Shown here: piece after piece, positions 33,663-46,507 of the stretch
Layout: the number at the start of each line of letters is the position of its first letter
How positions within the stretch are numbered: position 1 is the stretch's first letter
Assembly: GCA_026724425.1 (NCBI GenBank)
Contig: JAIUCV010000011.1
Span: forward strand, 11,553,501-11,617,500
Length of the DNA stretch: 64,000 nt
Origin: Erythrophleum ivorense
Taxonomy: Eukaryota; Streptophyta; Magnoliopsida; Fabales; Fabaceae
Reading direction: 5' to 3'
Notes under the pieces: model-generated
The model's input: only the letters and a program-made list of their open reading frames with translations
What the model was told of the DNA's origin: nothing
The model's database searches: none
Translations under genes and position numbers: made by a program

Positions 33663-36600
33663 CATATTGTAACACCATGATTAATTAGCTCAACTCATTT
33701 CATTCCTAAACTTAGTCCTTTAGATGGCAAGGCTTCATATGGAAAATGCCATTAAAATATTCAATTTATTTGTGTTACATAGCGGATAAAAATTTAGTTT
33801 CATGTTTCGTGGATCATAAAAACCCATCCATCTCATTCTCCAATTTAATTACATGCATACAATTGAAAATCATCTCAGAATGTTGCCAAGAACTCGAGCC
33901 TATAGCATATATTCACAAAATAATGCAAGTTAGTCCAGGGTCCAACTTGATAGATTTCTAGTGCAACTTTAAAAAATCATAACTAATTTTAGAAAATTTG
34001 AAATCAAGCAAACCATAGATTTTTTGGAAAGCTTTGGATGTTAAATTTACATTAAAAATAATTTCAAACTATAAAACTATCATTTGGACCAATTTGACAA
34101 AAGAAAAGTGACATAGGTCAGACTACCTAGAGTTTCTGATATAATTTACTGATATAAACTTAAAAAATGTATAACTAATTCCATAAAAAATCCAATTCAA
34201 GCAAACTATATCAATTTGGAAAGCTATAGATGTTAACATTAAGGAAAAATACTTCCAAATCAAGCTAGACACGTTTAGCTACTAGAAACTGAGAGAAGAA
34301 TACATAGACTCAGCTAGTGCTACTGATATTGACACAGAAACTCAAAAGTTCATAACTCTTTGTTCAGACTTCCAATTGAGGTGTTTCTAGTTGCTACAAA
34401 TCACTGAAAATGTCTAGTTTATGCCTATAAAATTTCACATTCATTGGACCATGTTTGTCCCACTGATGATATAGAAATCTACATTGACCATATGAACAGT
34501 ACTTATATCAGGACAGTAGAAAAATTGGCAAATTTAAAAATTTATAATTAATTTTGCAGAGCTCCAAATAATCTTGTCTTTAGCTTTCCAAAAATCTCTA
34601 GATGAGACCTATATGAATGCTAAATTTCATAAGAAAATTCGTCCATTTGGTTAATTTGTGACATAAGATTGCATTTTGGTCCTTTTCAGTCATCTAAGAG
34701 GTCTTAAATGATCCAATTTTGCTTCCACTACCTCTAAGGCAATATGAGCACGTGGAAAAGTATGAAAAGAACCTATCAAACATGTTTAAAAGGTCCAATA
34801 ACCTAGATCTTACAAATCACTCTCCTACTCCAAGGTGTACACAATAGACATACATGCATATCTTGGCATTTCCATAACAAAACCATACAATATAATTCAT
34901 TTGAATCCAATTCTCATACATACACCTCATATCATATATTTTTACATATTCGAAGGGCTATATATCATATATATATCATGATGTTACATTCTTGACATTA
35001 TCATGGTCACAAAGAAAACAAAAGACATATCTCTTTGCTAATCTCCTTCCTTTAAACTTGGTAGCTTCCATCCCTTGGTTCAGTTGGTCCATCTAGACAT
35101 GTTAGGTAATGGGGAGGAAAGAGTGAGATTCTAGAAATCTTAATAGCCTATCTCTCTTTCAAACATACATAATAGATGCAAGTTTCATGTCTAAGATGCA
35201 TGTATGGCATTCATAAGATTCTCAATCATATATAGAGTATTTCTTCCATTCAAGAAGTCACAAACAATATACATAGGCTTGCCAAAATAATGGTTTAATC
35301 TCATACATTCTCTTTGGGACTTTTGAACTTGCTTCACCCACTTTTAAGGGACTTTTGACTAAGTCTCACTCTTTCTAGAGACTTTTGGTTTTGTTTCACC
35401 CACTTTTAGTAACTTTTGGCTTATCTTCACCCTAACTAAGGAGCTTTTGGCTTCACCAAACTCAAGCAAGCCAAACATATTCATAAAAACATCTTTCAAG
35501 CATATACATATAGCAACATAGTACCATGGCATGTGATCATTTACTAGAAACATATTTCATAGCCTAAACATGTACACACACATTTAAAGATAAGAAAATA
35601 CCGAAGCATGTATAAAAGAAAGGAAAGGGGGTACTTTGCTTGCAAGAACACACTTTCTTTCTTGAAAAATATTCCTTTCCCTCGATCAAATGCTTATAAG
35701 AAGGTGGAGCTTGATTCCTCTGGCTTAAACACATCAAATGGGATCTAGTTATACTCTTGAAGCATGTAACACCTAGTTTTCGTTACAACATGTGAAAATA
35801 GAGCTAGAATTATAATGGCAATTTCGCACATTCATGTAAATTTTGGAGAAACTTATCAGAAGGCTTTTTAAATGGAAATTTTAAGGTTTCTAGGATTTTC
35901 AGAGGCTTTGAAAATTATAAGAAGCCCTAGGACAATTAAAACCCCTTCAGTGTGCATTTTTGAATGTTGATTGACTCAAACTTTGACTGTTTCGTTCAGA
36001 AAAGTTTTTAGCTTCAAATTGAGTAATTCCAAAGGCATTTTATAAAATTGAGAACTTAAATTTTATGATGGAAAAGAATGTCTCAAAAAGGAGCTAAAAT
36101 GAGTTTAAAACAGAATTGCCAAATATGAGGGGTGTAAATGTTATTTTTAACAAACAATTCTTCTCTATTCTTTTATTATAAGAGGTGTCCTCTCTCTTTC
36201 TCATATAACTGACTTTCTTTCATCCAAAAATAGAGGAAAGAGCTAGAGAAAGAGGTGCATAAGGAAGGCTAAGAGAGAAGGGAGAAAGAAGCTAAGAAAG
36301 GTAGGAAAATTTAAAGATTTTCTTGGCCTTTCCTTTTGAAACCTTATTCCTCTCTTCTTGCTTCATCTTTCTATAGTTTTAGACGTTCATATGGTTCTGT
36401 TTTGGCCTTGAACTAGAGGGGAAAGGTTAGAGATTCAAAGAGGAGGTCAAAGCAAGGAGAAGAGCTCTTGAATTAAGCTCGATTCAAGGTAATTTCATTC
36501 TATATGGTTGCTTCTTCTTCCTTTACCTTTTCTTGAGTGTTTCATCCAACTTGAAAGTTAGGGAGAAGGGGAAGTTTCTGACTTAGAGCAAGTATGAAAC

Positions 36601-39274
36601 CAATAATTTAGGCGAAAGTTTCTGACTTAGAGTAAGTATGAAACCAATAATTTAGGCTATGGGAACTTGGTATATGTAAAGAAATTAGAAGAAAAGTTAA
36701 TGGAAATTAAGATAGCAAAGTGTGAAGCTCTTGAATACCTTTCAAAAACTAATTTGATTCATGAATTTTCTAGCATATGTGAGTACTTTTTTAAGCTCTT
36801 AAGACCCCTAGGAAGCTTCTCAAGTGCCTCTTCCATTAAGAAAAAAAATTAGAAACCCCATGAACCCTAAATGGCTTCATTATCTCAGCTTAGAGCTCTT
36901 AGGAAGGCTAAGGAGTGTTTTAAATTGTTCCAAGATTAGTTTAGAACTTTATACAATGGAAGAAGGTGGGAGAAAACCTTGAAAAAAATTTAGAAGTCAT
37001 AGATTGAGAGATGAGATAATGGCTTCCATAATCTAACCTTATGAAGCAACATGTACCTAGGCTTGTGAAAGTGAGTGTATGATGACTTTAAAGACCTTAA
37101 ATGAAGTCAAGAGGCTTATATATAGGAGGAGAATGGAGCTAAGCACTTAAATGATAGTAGTTGCTTCATTGGGCTATTGATAGAACCATTATGTGATCAT
37201 TAGACAAATTGTGTTTCTTAAGAGTGAGTTTAATATTTTGGATTCTTCCAAGAGTATAATTGAGTGTTATTCATTTTGTTTAGGCCAAGAAAGGCGAGCT
37301 CCATCTAGTTGTGGTTGTGGAACTGAGAAAGGGAAGGAACCATTAAAGTGAAGCTTGGATTTCTATCAATGTAGCTCTCCACCCCATTCTTTTTGCATTC
37401 TTGGTTATGTATATGTCATTGTGTGCTTGTGTGTGCTTTTGGGGTCTTGTGAACATGCCACTTGATGATATGATGTTGCATTAGTATCAATATGCTTTCT
37501 TGAATGTTATTGGTTTTAACGTTACTCATAAGGGTGATGTGATGTTAAAAGTCTTTTGATATAGGTGAAAAGATGCTAAAAGTTTCTAGGCATGGGTGAG
37601 ACAAAGCTAAAAATCTCATAGATGGGGAAGCGAAGTGAAAAGTCCTTAGGCCAAGGGTAAGGCAAATCCAAAAGTCCTAGAAATAGGGTGAGGCTAAATC
37701 AAAAGTCTCTAGAGCTTATTCTTGACTTTGATGTGATTTTGTGGCATAGAAATACGAATTTGAATATTTTATGGTTATGTTAGATTGCATACTTGTGCTT
37801 TTTGACATTATATGCCTTGATATGTACTTGAATTGGTGTATGAGTTATTGAGATTTCATGAATCTCACCTCCTTCCTTCTCTAATCTTATATTATCTAAG
37901 TGGAGCCCAAGAGACAAAGGATGGAGGCTATGAGACATAAATGACCATCACTTGATACTTTTGCATGATTATGTAAAGTTTTGATGTATAAGAATGTTAA
38001 AGTGCTTATGCATATATTATTTTTGAGTTGTAACCCTTTGACCAAATGTAAAACTATGTATGGATGATGTAATAACTATATTTAACACCAAATCAATGAA
38101 ATTGTGAGATTTGGGTACTTAATGGCTTGTTTGAAATAGTGTATTTTTGGCTCATGGCATAGTGAGTTTGAGTTGTGTGATGGTTTGGACTACTTGGGCA
38201 GTTCCTATATGGTATATTTATACTTTCAAACTTGCCTAAGGAGTGCTAAACTTGTAGGAAGCTAATTGGACCTCTTTTGACCCCTTTATAGTTTTAAAAT
38301 GACCATATCCCAAAGCTATATCAAGATTTAATGAAATGGCCTCTTTTTGGTCTTAAACTTGGCATGCTTATAGGTCTTGTCTAGAGCTTTTTGGAAAGCT
38401 AAAATGCATAATATTTGAAACTCTAAAGAATATTTGGTGAATTTTTAAAATTGGCAATTTTTCATGGTTTTGGTACTATTATTGTGCATTGGTCCAAAAT
38501 TTGCCTATATCATTTATGGGTCAAACGATGTCTAATGGTTATGAAATTTTACAAGAATAAACTAGATATTCAAAGTAACCTATATCAACTAGAAGTGCCT
38601 CAATTGGATGTCTATAGAGAGAGATATAAAATTTTAAAGTTTCAGATTAGTGATAGTAGCATAGACCAACCTTGGTTATTGTTTTATTGATTTTCAAGGT
38701 CTAGATGTATTTAAACTGGTTTAAACGTATTTTTTCTCTCTATTTAACATCTGTAGCTTTTTGAATTGGTATAGTTTGCCTAAATTGGACATTTGTTGAT
38801 TTAGTTATGGATTTTTGAAATTTATATCAGTAAGTTGTATCAGAAACGTTGGGTAGTTTGACCATTGCTACTTTTCTATTATCAAACATGGTCCAAATAA
38901 TATTTTTGTGGCTTGGTATTATTTTCAGTATAAAGTTAACATCTATAACTTTCTAGGAAGCTATCATGTGCTTGATTTCAATTATTTTAGAATTAGTTAT
39001 GATTTTCCAACATTGTTAGCAGAAAATTGCCACTGGAACTCGATAGACAATATGAGATTTTCTGGTTTTTGGGTTCCAAACCATGAGAACTAGTCCTTGA
39101 TCCATGTTATAAACCTTAAATTGAGTTGTTTTTTATATGTGTAAGTATACCATGGATGGAAATAAATTGAGGAAGGTTTAAAGGGCTCACATGGGCAAGA
39201 TGTAATGAAGTTGCCCTTGAAAATGAGTAATTCTCTCACCAAAATCATGGAAACCCTTGATAGGGAATGTTTTA

Positions 39275-39428
39275 TGCCCCAAGTGGTAATGGTTCTAGTT
39301 AAACACATGTACTACCATTGATTTAACATTAAATCAAGGGAATTCTAAGGTTGCCCTAAGTGGTAATGGTTCTGGTTAAACACATGTACTACCATTGATT
39401 TGGCATTAAATCAAGGGAATTATAAGGT
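39275..39428 (+). repeat. 77-bp tandem duplication
   Basis: 39275-39351 and 39352-39428 are two adjacent copies with only a few substitutions (shared core GGTTAAACACATGTACTACC). They lie in the variant 3' end of the middle LTR of nest 2. Confidence 0.9.
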
Positions 39429-39528
39429 TAGAACCACATCTTGTAGATAAGGTCCAAGATCCTATAGACAAAGTCCAAGATCCTGTCGACAAGATCTTAC
39501 ATTTTACATTGAGAAATTTGAGACCTTG

Positions 39529-42397
39529 TGTGACACCTTAACCTCTAGCTCATACCCAACGTGCCACTAGCCCATATGGGCAATGCGGAACTCACAAGGG
39601 AGACACTTTCTCTACCTTATGCTTGCTTTCTCTATGGCACTATGTGTGGGTAGAGCTCCACTTAGAAGTAACATAGACCGGTTGAACTCTCTCTCTGCTT
39701 CCTCATGCTCAATTACTCTATTGAGACTTATTTCAATCCCCACTATATGCTTAAAACTCATGGAAAGCAAAAAGGGATTGGAGACATGCATTTTCGCTAT
39801 GGGCAGATTTTGCTTCATTTCTGGGCTAACTTTGGAAATTCATAACTAAATGCAGAAAAATCTTATCTGCATGATCTGGGTCATTCTAGAAAGTTTGAGA
39901 CGTCTACTTCATGGTAAAAATACTTAGAAGTCTCAATCTCTCAATCATTCTGCGTTTGACATCAAAATAGTTCACTGGTCAGAGGGGGCTTCTTTACTGC
40001 CACAGTTTACTGATGTGGACTTTGAAAATGTCTAACTAATTCCACAAAACTCCAATGCTCATAAACTCTATCTCTATGGAAAGATGTTGATGTTAGCTAG
40101 AGGAGAAAAATATCTCCAGATCAGTCCACCTAGCCAATTTCCCGAAAACCGATGAAACAGTACCTCGGGTCTGGTTGGGTGTCTGATTCTGGGCAGGAAC
40201 TTCGAAATTGCATAACTTCCTCTCTGGACCTCTAAATGAGGTGCTTCCAGTTCCTACAAGTCACTGTGACCATCTAGTTTCTATGTATAAAATTTTGTAG
40301 CCATTAGACTACGTTTGCCCCTCAGATGACATGATTTCTAAACTGACCAAATGAACAGTGATTTTCTGAAATCCGAATTTCTGATGTCAACTTTGATGAA
40401 TCATAGAAAATGCTATAGACCTCTAAATGACATGAACTCTAGCTTCCCAGAAAGCTCTAAACATAATCTAGCTACATGTCAAATCTCATAACTAGAAGAG
40501 GTCATATGGCTATTCTATGACATCATGTGCAAAAAGGCCCTTTCTTGGCCAAAAGTGTGGCTAATGGGGTCCAATCTTAAGTTTTCTACTTCTATGACTC
40601 CTTGAGCACATGAGAAAGCATCTATAGGAGCTATCAATCATGCCTCAAGTGTCTCATAACTTATATTGGGGAAACTCACTACCCCATGCCCACTTATGCA
40701 CCCATATGTACTAGGCTATCATTGGTTCTTTCTCATTCAACCATGCTCTTTCGTTCATCATAAACCTCATTCTCATACATTCATCATTAATACATACATT
40801 GTCTTACAACATTTGTACATGCTATATCATATACATCATTTAAATCTCATGTACAAGATACATATACAAGAATTCTTTACATTCTTCTTCATCTCTATCC
40901 CTAGTCTCATGCTTGGTGGTGGTTGCTCCCATCTCTTATCTCACTTGGGCCACCTGGCATGGTTGGATGGTGGAGAGGGAGGGTGAGATTCGGAGAATCT
41001 CAGTAGTTCAAATCTCATTCAAATATACATATATTGCATGCAACAAGTCTCATTATGCATGTATAGCATGTTAGCATATAAAACATGATGAAAACATTTA
41101 AAACATGTGAAATGGCCATGGATAACATTCATGAGCTCGCTGAGTACTTGGATCGGCCTCACCCCTTCCCTTATGGCTTTTGGATTTGCCTTCCCATACT
41201 GTAGAGGTACTTAGACTCACCCTTACTCTTTGGGAGTCAACCTCACTTTTGGGAGACATGGCTCAACCAACTTAGGGCTTCGGCTCATCCTCACCTTGGC
41301 TATAGGGTTATTGGCTTTTCCATTTCCTCAAGCAAACCAAACAATCATTTAAAACATCATCTCCATCATAACATATAATCATGCTAACACACTTCTCATA
41401 GCTCATATTATTCATACACACAAGCAAGACAATGTAAACACACAATTATGCATGAAAGAAAATGGAGAGAACTACCTTTATTGGCTATCTACTACTTGCT
41501 CTGTCAATGGTCTCCTCCCTTGTTGATTTCACAACAACTTCTAGATGGGAGAGTTCCTCTTGAGCCTAACCACACAAAAGCATGGAATTAATACCTTATA
41601 CTCAATTATTAAGCTAGGGATCACTTCTAATCAGCTATGCTGAGCTTCTCACTCTAGGTCTTTTCTCTCACTAGGGTCCATGAGCTATCCCTCTCTTTTC
41701 TCAACTCATAAGAAAGGGGAAAAGCAAGAAAGAGAAGACTATCTACCTCTAATCTCTCTCAAGAATGGTTTCCCACTCTCTCTCCTCTGAACCAGACTCA
41801 AGACCTAACCATTTCTATCATCTGAACCGTAGGAAAGAGGGGAAAAGGGGAGAAGGGCAACTTACTAAGAGGAAGCCATGAGAATTCATACCTTTCTTGT
41901 GCTTTCCTCTTCTCTTCAGCTTCTCTCTCTCTCCTCCGCCCTTTGCTCTCTCCTAAGATGAGTTGGAGTCGGTTAGAAGAAGAAAGAAGAGATTTGGAAG
42001 CTTTTAAAAAGTCAAGTTCTCTTTTTCTCGCTTTTCTGGACCGCTCTCGCTATAGCGAGTTAGTGCCCTCGCTACGGCGAGCTCGTGTTTGTTCCAGACC
42101 TCTGCCTTCGTTATGGCGTCGCTATGGCGAGATCGTGTCTGTTCCAGACCTCTGCCTTCGCTATAGCGCCGCTACGGCGAGCAACTCCCTGGTCTCTATA
42201 TGGAATGTCGCACTCGCTAGAGCTAGGAACATATTCGCTACGGCGAGGAGACATTCTCGCTATGGCGATTCCATTCTCGCTATGGCGAGAAGACTTAGAA
42301 AATTCTCAACTCTTCGAAAATTTTCCAGCTTCTCTTTTCTTTTCCTTTTCTCATTTCTTTTCTATTTTCTTTTCTTTTCTTTTTCTAGGTTGTTACA
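39529..42397 (-). mobile_element. Inner solo LTR of nest 2 (subfamily B), TSD CCTTG
   Basis: Starts TGTGACACC at 39529 and ends GGTTGTTACA at 42397, with CCTTG at 39524-39528 and 42398-42402. At 2869 bp it matches the size and layout of the subfamily B unit at 11453-14182: the same body, a palindrome array and a TTTTC-rich tract at the U3 side. It is the innermost, hence youngest, insertion of the nest. Confidence 0.88.
42046..42288. repeat. Second array of CTCGCTATAGCGAG-like palindromes
   Basis: Starts with a perfect 14-nt palindrome (42046-42059) and continues with CTCGCTACGGCGAG, TCGCTATGGCGAG and related units to about 42288. Compared with the array at 13876-14105 it has one more copy of a unit of about 55 bp that includes CCAGACCTCTGCCTTCG, so the array changes length by tandem duplication. 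A TTTTC-rich tract (about 42328-42386) follows. Confidence 0.85.
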
Positions 42398-44056
42398 CCT
42401 TGTCGACATGGTCTTCGGCTAGAATACAAGATCTTCTATTTAGCATATAAAGGCTTATAAATTGTGATGGTTTGACAAAGCAAGATCTAGTATTACTCAC
42501 ACATAAAAAGGAGCATACTTTTTCCTATGATTACTTAATAGTTCCATAAAAGAGGTTAAGGAAGCAACTACCACATTCCAAGGCCTTGGCTCTATTTTCT
42601 TCTTATATCTAGGCCTCTTGGTTCCATTTAAACTCCTTGAAGTCATCACAAACTCATTTCCAAAAGCCTAGATACAAGTTGCTTCTGTAGGTCATATTAT
42701 GAAACTTAAATCTCCAACTCTCAATCTATGATTTCTAAATTTTTTTCAAGGATTTCTCTCATTTTCTTCTATCATATAAAGTCCCAAACTAAGCTTAGAA
42801 TGAATTAAAACACTCCCGAGATCCTGCATCTATCCTAGGCCAAGCCTATCTCTTCCATTCCTACCTATGGAGTTTCAATTTTTTTCTTGAAAGAGGAGAC
42901 ACTTAGGAGGCTTCCTAGGGATCTTAGGAACTAAAAAAAACTCTCATGTAGGCTAGGAAATTCTTGTATCAAATCAGTTTTTAGCCTATTGTTTTGAATC
43001 CCTAGTTTTTCTATCTTCATTTTTCATGGTTTTTTCTTGAATTTCTTTACACTAACTTATTTCCCACGCTCAAATCATAAGTTTTAGACTTGGTTTAGTT
43101 CAAAACTAATCCCCCCTTAGCTGTCTTAGGTGAGGCTGAAACATATACATGGAAGACAAAGGAAGAAGAAGCAAAGATACATGAATTTTTACTTTGATTC
43201 CCTTACTTTTTCAAGAGCTTCTTTGTTTGCTTTAACCTCCTCCTTCAAAGAATAATTTCCTCCCTTTGAATCACACCCAAAATAGACCCATATTACAGAC
43301 CAAAACCATAGAAAGCAAGAGCAAAGAGAGAGGAACAATATTAAAGAAGGATGAACCATGAAAATCTTCCATTTTCCTTACCTTTCTTAGAGTTTTTCTT
43401 CTTCTTCTCTCCTCCCTCTTGAGTGTCTCTCCTTCCTAGTCTCTCTCTCTCTATTTTAGGTAGAAAAATCATTTAATTGTAGAGAAATTGCTGGAACATG
43501 GATTAGAAAAAGTTAAAAGTCACTTTATGTAACTTTTTACTTTGCATCTTAGTCCTTTTTCTTGACTTTTTCATTTTAGGCTCATTTTAACTCCTTTTCA
43601 AAATTCATCTTTTCTATCATAATATTTAGACTTCAATCTTATAAATTGGTTTTGGAATCACTCAATTTGGATTTAAAACTATTTTGAACCGTTCAATCAA
43701 AATTTCAGTCAACTGACAGTTAAAATCACTCATCGAAAGGGTTTCAACTGTGTTAGGGATTTTCATAGTTTTCAAGGCTTTTGAAAACTTTGGAAAGTTC
43801 AAATTTTCTATTTAAAAAGTCCTCCTATGTGTTTTCCAAATTTTTCAAAAATTATGAAAATGTCCCACTTTCTTTCACAAATTTTTTTAGCTTATTTGGC
43901 TTGGGTTTCCGAGCATTTTAGGTCTCAAATCTTTATTTTCTATTATTTTTAATTTTATCCCAATTTTATTTAGTCTTAAATAACTCATCTCAATGGACTT
44001 GCTTCTAAAACGCATTCATTTATGTTGTTTTTACGAAATATAGACATTACACATAT

Positions 44057-44731
44057 CAAATTCAAGATCACACTATCATTTTCCATACGTTCTATATTTC
44101 TATCCAAATATTGAAAATTCATAACATGAACTAGAAAATTTCAAATCATGCAAATTAAGACTTTCTGGAAGGATCAAGACATTGTATAACTATTGTAAAA
44201 ATTTCATATCAAAACAACATCATTTGTCCCACGAAATTCTAATGGAACAATAACTGGGTTTGTTTCTTATATTGCAGCAATACAACTTTGAAATTTCATA
44301 TCTCATTGTACAAAACTCCAAATTGGGTGATCTCAGTGGCTATAGAAGGCTTATACTATCAACTATATGTATATAAAATTTCATAAGTATTGGACTTCAT
44401 TTGATCTCTTAAAGACACTAAAAACTAGACTAACCAAATAAACAGTATACAGATAGTTTTTACATAATTTGGATAACTTCAAAAAATCATAATAAATTCT
44501 TTAGAACTCCAAAAATTATGTTCTTTAACTCTGTGAAAAGCTTTAAATAAGATCTAACGCTTGTCAAATTTCATGCCAAAATTCACTTGTGAAACTTTTT
44601 AGACATCTTATGGACTCATACATACTTTTATATAAGTTAAATTATTTTTAAAAAGCTTTAAGAATGGCTAAGTGCAACAAAATTCCTAGGCATCACCACT
44701 TGAATTTTAAGGCTTTTCATTTAGTTCCATT
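44057..44731 (-). mobile_element. Diverged family A LTR fragment
   Basis: Resembles minus-oriented family A sequence (for example GGGTGATCTCAGTGGCTATA, compare about 6100-6130). No ends or TSD are visible. It sits immediately right of nest 2. Confidence 0.5.
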
Positions 44732-45600
44732 TGTATAACACCTAGTTTGTTGAAAAAAAGTTAAAAATGTGCGATTTTCAAAGGAAGGCCTTTAAAACAA
44801 GGGAAAAGCAGCCAAATAAAATTAAAGTGATAATTTGGACCCCTAAAAATGAAGATATGAGGCTTAAGTCCCTTAAGAAAAACCAAGCAAATTCCACAGG
44901 TGCTCACCTTACACTATGTCTCAACCAAAAGAAGGTTTAGGTACCTAGGGAGAGTTGTCCTTGATTCTAAGGATAGAAATTGCTTATATATGAATAATAA
45001 ACACCAAATGGACCATTAGTTTGAATTTAGAAATCATGGTTTATAAGATAGAAGTTTAAGTATCTTTTTGGACATAAAGAAGCAACATAATATTTGGCTT
45101 CTTAAATTGAACTTATGATGACTCTAATAAGTTTAAATAGAGTCATAGGACTTAGATTGAATGAGAAAGTGAAGCCAAAATCATGAATTCTAAAGGTTGC
45201 TTCATTATGCCATTGTATGAAACTATAACCATGTTATAAGATAAAGTAAGTTTGCATAGAGTTTATGTGAGACTAGAATTGATTCCAATGATGTAATTGT
45301 GTCCTGTTTGATGTATCTAGGCTAAGCAAATCAAACTTCACCTAAGTGTATGTGTGTGTCCAAAAAGAGACAGGAATAGCCAAGGAAGAAAAGTTTATGT
45401 TCTTGTCTCAGGGTAGCTCTCTATCATTTCTTGTGTGCATTTCTTGGATGTTTGATTGTCATTAGATGCTTGTGTGTATGTTTGAACTATGAGATATGTT
45501 TATAGCCACTGATTTCATGCCTTGGTACTATTATGCTTATTAAAACATGTTTTGAATGCAAGATTTTTCTCTATCTGATTTGCTTACTTGTAACCCCTTT
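44732..45600 (+). mobile_element. 5' part of a plus-oriented family A LTR
   Basis: Begins TGTATAACACC and carries the family's features in plus order, including a CCAAGTGTA-type segment and a GGTAGCTCTCTATC block near 45412. Similarity fades at about 45600 without a terminus, so the unit is truncated. Confidence 0.55.
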
Positions 45601-45701
45601 TTTGTTTCCTGCATTTTTTTCCTTTTTTCTTACCCATATATTTTTATTTCAATTTTCAAATGAAATTTAGAATTTTGTGTTTACTGTAACTTGAATCAGA
45701 G

Positions 45702-46499
45702 TAGGGGTGTTCATTAGCCCGGTTGGCCCTAGGGGCCCGCCCTAGCCCGGTCTAATCGGGCCGGGCTAAAAGTATAAATGGGCATAACTTTAAACAAGAC
45801 TGCTCCGGGCCGGGCCGGGCCACGGGCGAAGGTATGTTCTGCCCAACTCGCCCTAATAGTTACTTTTTTTTTTAGTTATTAATATCTTGTCATCTTTTTT
45901 TTTATTTCATTTAATTATCTCTGCATACTGCAATTTTTATTACTTATTCAAATATTCTTTACTTCTTAATTATTTTTATCATTGATGTGAATCCTTACTG
46001 ATATTTTTTTTGTTAAATAATGAAAAAATATATATTTACCTAAGACTAATTATGTTAGTATATCTTATATTTTATTTGATAATACTAGATTATTTTTTTA
46101 TTACTGATACAAATATAAGAGTTCTAAAAGTCTATTGTTTTGAAATATATGCCTATAAGTTTGTGTAAAAATATTTTTATATTACAAGTATCAATTCATT
46201 AAAAAAAATTAATTTGGGTGGCCCTAACCCGCCCTATCCTAACATAAATCAGACTTATTAGAGTTGAGTAAGACCACAGGTATAAAAACAAGTTTCATGT
46301 CTTAATCGGGTCAGGTATCGGATATACTAGATATTCAGTTTGGTCTTACCCATGTACAGCCCTACTTATTCGAGCCGTCCTGGGCCGCCCTAAAATCGGG
46401 CTTCTTCGGGCCGGGCATAAAAATACGCCCAAGACCCTAATCGGGCCGGGCTCCGGGCCAAGCATCGCCCTGACCTGACCCTGCCCATGTACACCCCTA
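45702..46499. mobile_element. Non-autonomous hAT-type element with 8-bp TSD AATCAGAG
   Basis: Ends TAGGGGTGTTCAT and (inverted) TAGGGGTGTACAT form terminal inverted repeats. AATCAGAG at 45694-45701 and 46500-46507 is an exact 8-bp TSD, the hAT signature. The element is 798 bp. Both subterminal regions are packed with CCGGGC/GGGCCG motifs (about 45718-45850 and 46368-46490), unlike its AT-rich core and surroundings. There is no transposase frame. Confidence 0.88.
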
Positions 46500-46507
46500 A
46501 ATCAGAG

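Larger units (their letters stand above)
35765..42477 (+). mobile_element. Middle solo LTR of nest 2, TSD AAGCA, interrupted
   Basis: Starts TGTAACACC at 35765 and ends GGTTTGACA at 42477, between AAGCA at 35760-35764 and AAGCA at 42478-42482. Its orientation is opposite to its host LTR. It is split by the inner LTR at 39528/42403. Excluding the insert it is about 3.84 kb. Its last 490 bp (39110-39528 plus 42403-42477) do not resemble the same end of 57041-60525, so it represents a distinct variant with its own 3' end, including a 77-bp tandem duplication. Confidence 0.83.
33668..44051 (-). mobile_element. Outer solo LTR of nest 2 (family A), TSD CATAT, interrupted
   Basis: Starts TGTAACACC at 33668 and ends GACATTACA at 44051. 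Identical CATAT lies at 33663-33667 and 44052-44056. The unit is interrupted from 35765 to 42482 by another LTR; on both sides of the gap the sequence continues as neighbouring positions of the same family. Minus the insert and one TSD copy it is 3666 bp. No gag-pol remains. Confidence 0.85.

Noticed and set aside
41943..42450. 159- and 121-codon overlapping plus-strand frames
   Set aside because: They read through the palindrome array and the TTTTC-rich tract of a subfamily B LTR. The repetitive residues come from the repeats, and the sister copy at 11453-14182 does not conserve the frames.
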